From the NCBI RefSeq assembly GCF_008704205.1, contig NZ_VXLC01000025.1, forward strand, positions 1-64,000: a DNA stretch of 64,000 bases. The letters are read 5' to 3'. The position numbers and the translations under genes were made by a program. Below are positions 60,075 to 64,000 of this stretch, piece by piece. Position 1 is the first letter of the stretch. The number at the start of each line of letters is the position of its first letter. A model generated the notes under the pieces. That model worked only from the letters and a program-made list of their open reading frames with translations. It was not told the DNA's origin and did no database searches. The DNA is from Nocardia colli. Its GTDB lineage: Bacteria > Actinomycetota > Actinomycetes > Mycobacteriales > Mycobacteriaceae.

Positions 60075-60505
60075 GGACCCCGCTGATCATTCCGGTGCTG
60101 GCGGCCGGAATCGCCGTGGCCGGCGCACCGAGCGCCGACGCCGTCGAGCCGACCCTGTCCTGGGGCACCAGCTTCGGCGGCACCAGCCTCAACCACTTCA
60201 CCACCGTGCCCAACGGGGCGCTGTTCGACGGCGATATCGCCACGCTGAACCCGATGATCCAGCCGGGCGTGCTCGGCGTACTCGCCGACGCCACCCCGTT
60301 CGACCAGGTGTGCGCCACCGCCCAGCTCGTCTTCCTGCCGAAATCCGGTGCACCCGAGACGATTCCGGTCGGCACCAGCTGTGGCGCGCCGATCCCCTAC
60401 CTGCTGATCGCCACCCGGCCCGCCGGTGACTACGCCGAGGTGTGCGGCGTGGTCACCGTGGCCGAACAGCGCACCGAGACCTGCTTTCGCTTCCCGAACG
60501 ACTGA
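60071..60505 (+). CDS. Small secreted protein, paralogue A
   Basis: A 144-aa exported protein: signal MRTPLIIPVLAAGIAVAGAPSADA, then about 120 residues with four cysteines (VCATAQ, TSCGAP, VCGVV, ETCFRF). It is a paralogue of the next gene: AQLVFLPKSGAPETIPVGTSC versus GSLVFETKSGVQETHPLIDQC and shared CFRF ends. I do not recognise a domain family. It overlaps the FG-GAP gene stop (ATGA), so both may be made together. Confidence 0.8.
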   Translation: MRTPLIIPVLAAGIAVAGAPSADAVEPTLSWGTSFGGTSLNHFTTVPNGALFDGDIATLNPMIQPGVLGVLADATPFDQVCATAQLVFLPKSGAPETIPVGTSCGAPIPYLLIATRPAGDYAEVCGVVTVAEQRTETCFRFPND

Positions 60506-60517
60506 GAAACGGCCGAT

Positions 60518-60982
60518 ATGAACACGATTCGACTGCTCACCGGACTGATCGGCGCGGCCTCCGCGGCGATGGTCTGCACGGCGCCCGTCACCCACGCGGA
60601 AACCGCTCTGCCACCGTTATTACCGCCGTTCAACTTCAACGCCAACATCCTCGGCTTCGATTTCAAGCACACCAACCAGTTCCCCGCGGGGGTCAGTTTC
60701 GACGGCGCGGTATGGGCGGTCGATCCGGAGTGGCCCGCGCTCACCATCGGCTGGCTGGCCGATATCGCCCCGTTCTTAGCCAACAACTGCGCGCAGGGCT
60801 CACTGGTCTTCGAGACGAAATCCGGTGTGCAGGAGACTCATCCGCTGATCGACCAGTGCGCGGGCGGCTACATCTTCGGCATCCTCACCGACCGGCCGGC
60901 CAAGGAGTACCGGATGGTGTGCATGTCCTCGTCCACCGTCGGCGACCGCGGCCAGCGCGCGTGCTTCCGCTTCATCAATTGA
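60518..60982 (+). CDS. Small secreted protein, paralogue B
   Basis: A 154-aa exported protein: signal MNTIRLLTGLIGAASAAMVCTAPVTHAE, then FNANILGFDFKHTNQFPAGVSFDGAVWAVDPEW and the same four-cysteine pattern as paralogue A (NNCAQG, DQCAGG, VCMSS, ACFRF). The pair arose by local duplication and then diverged. Function is unknown; both lie between large secreted hydrolases, so accessory, inhibitory or surface roles are possible. Confidence 0.8.
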   Translation: MNTIRLLTGLIGAASAAMVCTAPVTHAETALPPLLPPFNFNANILGFDFKHTNQFPAGVSFDGAVWAVDPEWPALTIGWLADIAPFLANNCAQGSLVFETKSGVQETHPLIDQCAGGYIFGILTDRPAKEYRMVCMSSSTVGDRGQRACFRFIN

Positions 60983-60999
60983 TCAGGAGAGCAGGGTCC

Positions 61000-62766
61000 G
61001 TGGCACCGAACACACGAGTACTGGGCGCGCTGACAACGGCTTTCGCGCTGTCGATCGGCAGCGTGACGGTCTGCGCCGCCGCACCGGCCGAACTCGGCCG
61101 AACCGAACAGGTGGTGGACGACTGGGGCGGTATCGAGGTCCGCCAGGTCACCCTGGACAGCCCGATGCTGCTCAGCGCCGGACCGCAACCACCGCAATGC
61201 CAGAAGATCAGTTATCTGCGCTACAAGCTCACCGACGGTCCGGCGGATCCCGAGCAGGCCGACGCCGTGCTCGTGATGCAGCCCGGCGCCACAGGCAGCG
61301 CGTCCTCGCTCGATCGCGTCGCGCGAAATACGTTGAACGATCTGAAGAGTCAGGGCAAGCGGGCGGAATGGTGGTCGATCGCCCGGCGCGGCGTCTGCCA
61401 GCAGGACGACACGGGTATCGAGGCCGCGGTCGCCGCGCGCGACTATCACGTCGCGGTCGACTACTACTACAACAACAAGGAGATCGACGGCCGGCGGTTC
61501 GCCGGATTCCGTGGCCTGTGGGGCGACAAGCAAGGCGCGGATTTCGGCATGGCGCAGACCGTGACCGACATGAACGAGCTGCTCGTGCGTGAGCTGCCCG
61601 ACCGGGAGTTCCGCAAGTCGAAGACCCTGTGCGGCGGGCACTCTCAGGGCGGGCTCATCACCGGCATCTTCGGCGCCTGGGACTTCACCGGCAGGCCGGA
61701 GGACGCCGGATTCAATCAGTGCGCGGGCTTCGTGGCCCTGGACACCGTGGTCACCGCGGATGTGGTCGGGTTGAGGGTGGATCCGCTGATGAACGCGCTG
61801 TCCACGGTGCTCACCGGATTGCCTTACGATATCGAGACTTTCGGCCTGAAGCTCGGACTGATCCCCAACGACAACGCACTCGTCCCGGTGTTCAACCCGA
61901 AGTCGTTCAACGCGGTCACGATAGCGGGCCTCGCGGCCAGGTTCGCGCCGGACGAGGAGACCGACCTCACCCGGATCCTGCCGCAGGACTGGCAGCTGGC
62001 CAGCACCTTCCGGACGACGTCGGCGCCGAATCTGCTCGACGCCGTCACCGGAGCGAACGGGCTCGACAGCTTCCGCTACACCAACGAGGCCTACCTCGGC
62101 GCGATCATCGACGACAACGCGATGACCATCGGGCTCGATCAGACCAGCCTCGGCACCCTCGACGGTCCGGTCGCGGAGAAGTCGTTCCCGGTGCCCGGCG
62201 AATGGGGCGATCAGCTCACCCAGGTGCCGTTCGTCGGCCCGCTGGCCGGAAATCTCCTGGCCGCCACCATCGGTCACGGCAAGCGCATCGCGCCCACCGA
62301 TCACAACTGGCTCTACCGGTGGCAGAACTACCGCGACACCCCGACGACCGCGTGGACCAACCCGTCGCGCGAAGTGGTCGATATCAAGGATTTCGCCCGC
62401 ACCTTGACCGGGCCACTCGGCTTCACCGAGATCTACTTCCCGACAAAGGTCCTGTACGACACCTTCTTCGCCCTCGGCGGCACCCGGTCCGGCGATCTGG
62501 CCCCGATCCGGTACGAGGCCCAGGTGCGGGACAAGCCGATGATCACCATCAACGGCGACAAGAGCGTGGTCAACAACATGCTCGAACTGCAAGAGGTCGC
62601 GTCGCGGATATTCACCGACGCACCGCATTTCGAGCGCGTCATGCTGCCGGGATACACGCACATCGACACCCTGGCCGGCGCGGAGGTGCAGAACGACGGC
62701 CGCCCGGATCCCGCCGGGCTGGCGATCGCCGGATTCGTCGAACGCACCGTCGAATCCGGCCGGTGA
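61000..62766 (+). CDS. Secreted alpha/beta-hydrolase
   Basis: A 588-aa exported hydrolase. It starts at GTG 61000 with AGGAGAGCAGGG upstream; signal VAPNTRVLGALTTAFALSIGSVTVCAAAPA. The nucleophile elbow is LCGGHSQGGLITGIFG; a candidate acid is in MITINGDKSVVNN and the His in LPGYTHIDTLAG. Extra cysteines (CQKIS, GVCQQ, CGGH, FNQCAG) suggest disulfides. No close characterised relative is known to me; it is likely an envelope lipid or ester hydrolase. Confidence 0.85.
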   Translation: MAPNTRVLGALTTAFALSIGSVTVCAAAPAELGRTEQVVDDWGGIEVRQVTLDSPMLLSAGPQPPQCQKISYLRYKLTDGPADPEQADAVLVMQPGATGSASSLDRVARNTLNDLKSQGKRAEWWSIARRGVCQQDDTGIEAAVAARDYHVAVDYYYNNKEIDGRRFAGFRGLWGDKQGADFGMAQTVTDMNELLVRELPDREFRKSKTLCGGHSQGGLITGIFGAWDFTGRPEDAGFNQCAGFVALDTVVTADVVGLRVDPLMNALSTVLTGLPYDIETFGLKLGLIPNDNALVPVFNPKSFNAVTIAGLAARFAPDEETDLTRILPQDWQLASTFRTTSAPNLLDAVTGANGLDSFRYTNEAYLGAIIDDNAMTIGLDQTSLGTLDGPVAEKSFPVPGEWGDQLTQVPFVGPLAGNLLAATIGHGKRIAPTDHNWLYRWQNYRDTPTTAWTNPSREVVDIKDFARTLTGPLGFTEIYFPTKVLYDTFFALGGTRSGDLAPIRYEAQVRDKPMITINGDKSVVNNMLELQEVASRIFTDAPHFERVMLPGYTHIDTLAGAEVQNDGRPDPAGLAIAGFVERTVESGR

Positions 62767-62773
62767 CCCGGGG

Positions 62774-63976
62774 CTATCGAAACCCGTTGGCCAGCAATGC
62801 CTTCAGTTGATCATGTGGAAGGGCAGGTGAGTGGTGACCGTCCCGGCCGGTCATCGAGGCGTTCACGATGAGGGCGTTCAGCACTGCCTCCTCGACGGCC
62901 TCGACCACCGCGGTGTACATCGGATCCATCCGGTTCCACGGCAGGCGGGTGGCGGAGACGAGGTCGGCGGCGGTGGGCTCGCCGCGCGGAAAACCGGTGT
63001 CGGAGGGGCGGTCCGCGGCGGTGGAGAAGGCGAGGAACAGGTCGCCGGAGAAGAGGCTGCCGGTGGTGCCGGTGCGGGCCAGGCCGAACGGCACCCGGCG
63101 GGCCATCGCCGTGCACTGCAACGGATCGAGCGGGGCATCGGTCGCGACGACGACGATGACCGAGCCGGAACCGCCTGGCGCGGCGGGCATTCGGTCGGGC
63201 GCGGAGCCCCAGTCGGTGGATTCCATCGGATTGGCGACCGCCAGCTCTTCGCCCACGCGATGTCCGCGGATCGTGAGTTCGCGCCGGGAGCCGAAGTTCG
63301 CTTGCAGGAACACCCCGACGGTGTAGGTCTGCGCGCCGAACTCGACCAGTCGGGACGCGGTGCCGCTGCCGCCTTTGAAGGCGTAGCAGTTCATTCCGGT
63401 GCCGCCGCCGACCGAGCCCTCGTCGAGCGGACCGGGCCGGGCCGAATCCAGTGCGGTGACAACGAGTTCCGGCGTGACGTGCGCACCGTTGATGTCGTTG
63501 AGGTAACCGTCCCAGGTTTCGGCGCAGACCGGCAGCAGCCACTCCCGGGCGAGCGCCGGATGGGTGTTGTTGATCCACTGGATGGCCCCGGTGTGGCAGG
63601 CGCCGATGGCATGGGTGTTGGAGATCGTGACCGGCATCGACAGCTGACCGACCTCGTCTATCCATGCGGTGCCGGTCATTTCACCGTTTCCGTTGAGCGA
63701 GTAGCGCCCCGCGGCGCACGGCCGGCCGACCCCCGACCGCCCGCGCGGCAGGATCGCCGTCACGCCGGTCCGCACCGGACCTTCGCCCCGCCGTAAGGGG
63801 CCATCCCCCTGGATCAGGGTCTGATACCCGACCTCGAGACCGGCCACATCGGTGACGGCGTTCCACCGACCCGGTGTGCCGCTGGGCGCGAGGCCGAGGG
63901 CACGCGCCCGCGGTCGTCCATCAGGAGAAAACGATCGATGCTCATGCCCACCCGTCACCCGGCCACCACCCCTCAT
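62774..63976 (-). CDS. P1-family (DmpA-like) aminopeptidase
   Basis: A 400-aa N-terminal-nucleophile hydrolase. The landmark GSVGGGTGMNCYAFKGGSGTASRLVEF holds the autocleavage site, with nucleophile Ser in the GGSGTAS segment, and NTHAIGACHTGAIQWI and VVVATDAPLDPLQC are other conserved parts. DmpA/BapA enzymes self-process into two chains and release N-terminal D-amino acids or beta-peptides. ATG 63976 is taken; GTG 63958 with AGGGG upstream is an equal alternative. It is convergent with the secreted hydrolase. Confidence 0.9.
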   Translation of the reverse strand: MRGGGRVTGGHEHRSFSPDGRPRARALGLAPSGTPGRWNAVTDVAGLEVGYQTLIQGDGPLRRGEGPVRTGVTAILPRGRSGVGRPCAAGRYSLNGNGEMTGTAWIDEVGQLSMPVTISNTHAIGACHTGAIQWINNTHPALAREWLLPVCAETWDGYLNDINGAHVTPELVVTALDSARPGPLDEGSVGGGTGMNCYAFKGGSGTASRLVEFGAQTYTVGVFLQANFGSRRELTIRGHRVGEELAVANPMESTDWGSAPDRMPAAPGGSGSVIVVVATDAPLDPLQCTAMARRVPFGLARTGTTGSLFSGDLFLAFSTAADRPSDTGFPRGEPTAADLVSATRLPWNRMDPMYTAVVEAVEEAVLNALIVNASMTGRDGHHSPALPHDQLKALLANGFR

Positions 63977-64000
63977 CGAATCGCTACGCGATGCTTCATT

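Noticed and set aside
1..64000. CRISPR arrays, tRNA or rRNA genes, intact transposases, prophage
   Set aside because: No regularly spaced repeats, cloverleaf-like tRNA sequences, rRNA blocks, transposase or phage structural motifs were noticed on reading both strands; a computational scan would be needed to be certain.

Overview
The window is high-GC DNA from a mycolic-acid-containing actinomycete, most likely a Nocardia species. The evidence is an antigen-85-type mycolyltransferase with a cluster of other secreted hydrolases, EspC-like and amidase type VII secretion proteins, an MMPL transporter, a ChoD-type cholesterol oxidase, an F420/luciferase-like oxidoreductase, many TetR regulators, and frequent GTG/TTG starts with 4-base start/stop overlaps. 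No rRNA, tRNA, CRISPR array or intact insertion sequence was seen.

Layout: 1-2.5 kb holds a drug-type ABC exporter (3' end of the permease cut by the window edge), a MerR-like regulator and a PadR/DUF1048 pair. 2.7-4.7 kb is a small type VII secretion-linked group (amidase effector, membrane protein, EspC-like protein). 4.7-9.7 kb is a minus-strand block: a free-standing adenylation enzyme with a serine-like pocket, a GDSL hydrolase, an MFS exporter and an alcohol dehydrogenase. It faces a large AfsR/SARP-type regulator (9.9-13.2 kb). 13.2-20.1 kb has a TetR/VOC divergent pair, a YheO-type regulator coupled to a D-serine dehydratase-like enzyme, a luciferase-like oxidoreductase, an SRPBCC protein and an MMPL transporter. 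20.2-31.6 kb has isoprenoid-flavoured genes: an aberrant P450 under a LuxR regulator, a membrane-fused linalool dehydratase/isomerase-like protein, an EamA transporter, a LysR regulator, an Lcp/MpaB-like haem oxygenase and a polyprenyl synthase. 31.7-40 kb is mixed: an ECF sigma factor with its YCII partner, a MarR remnant, an SDR, two TetRs, an ABC-F protein, a DHFR-like reductase, a VOC protein and a secreted SGNH esterase.

40.3-50.6 kb is the most notable region. It looks like a complete azole-forming RiPP (TOMM/LAP) cluster: SagB-type dehydrogenase, YcaO cyclodehydratase ending in PYPHPFP and leader-binding F protein on the minus strand, with a 65-aa precursor carrying eight cysteines in 16 residues on the plus strand. 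A tightly coupled plus-strand operon follows: TDO-like haem protein, kynureninase-like PLP enzyme, methyltransferase and phytoene-desaturase-like FAD oxidoreductase. It suggests that an anthranilate- or kynurenine-derived unit is joined to, or made beside, a polyazole peptide. A ChoD-like oxidase and an AraC regulator follow.

53.6-64 kb is an island of secreted proteins: a 38-aa hydrophobic peptide, a mycolyltransferase, two alpha/beta hydrolases, a PHB-depolymerase-like esterase, an FG-GAP repeat protein and two paralogous small exported proteins. A TetR gene lies between two near-identical operator-like dyads. A DmpA-type aminopeptidase closes the window.
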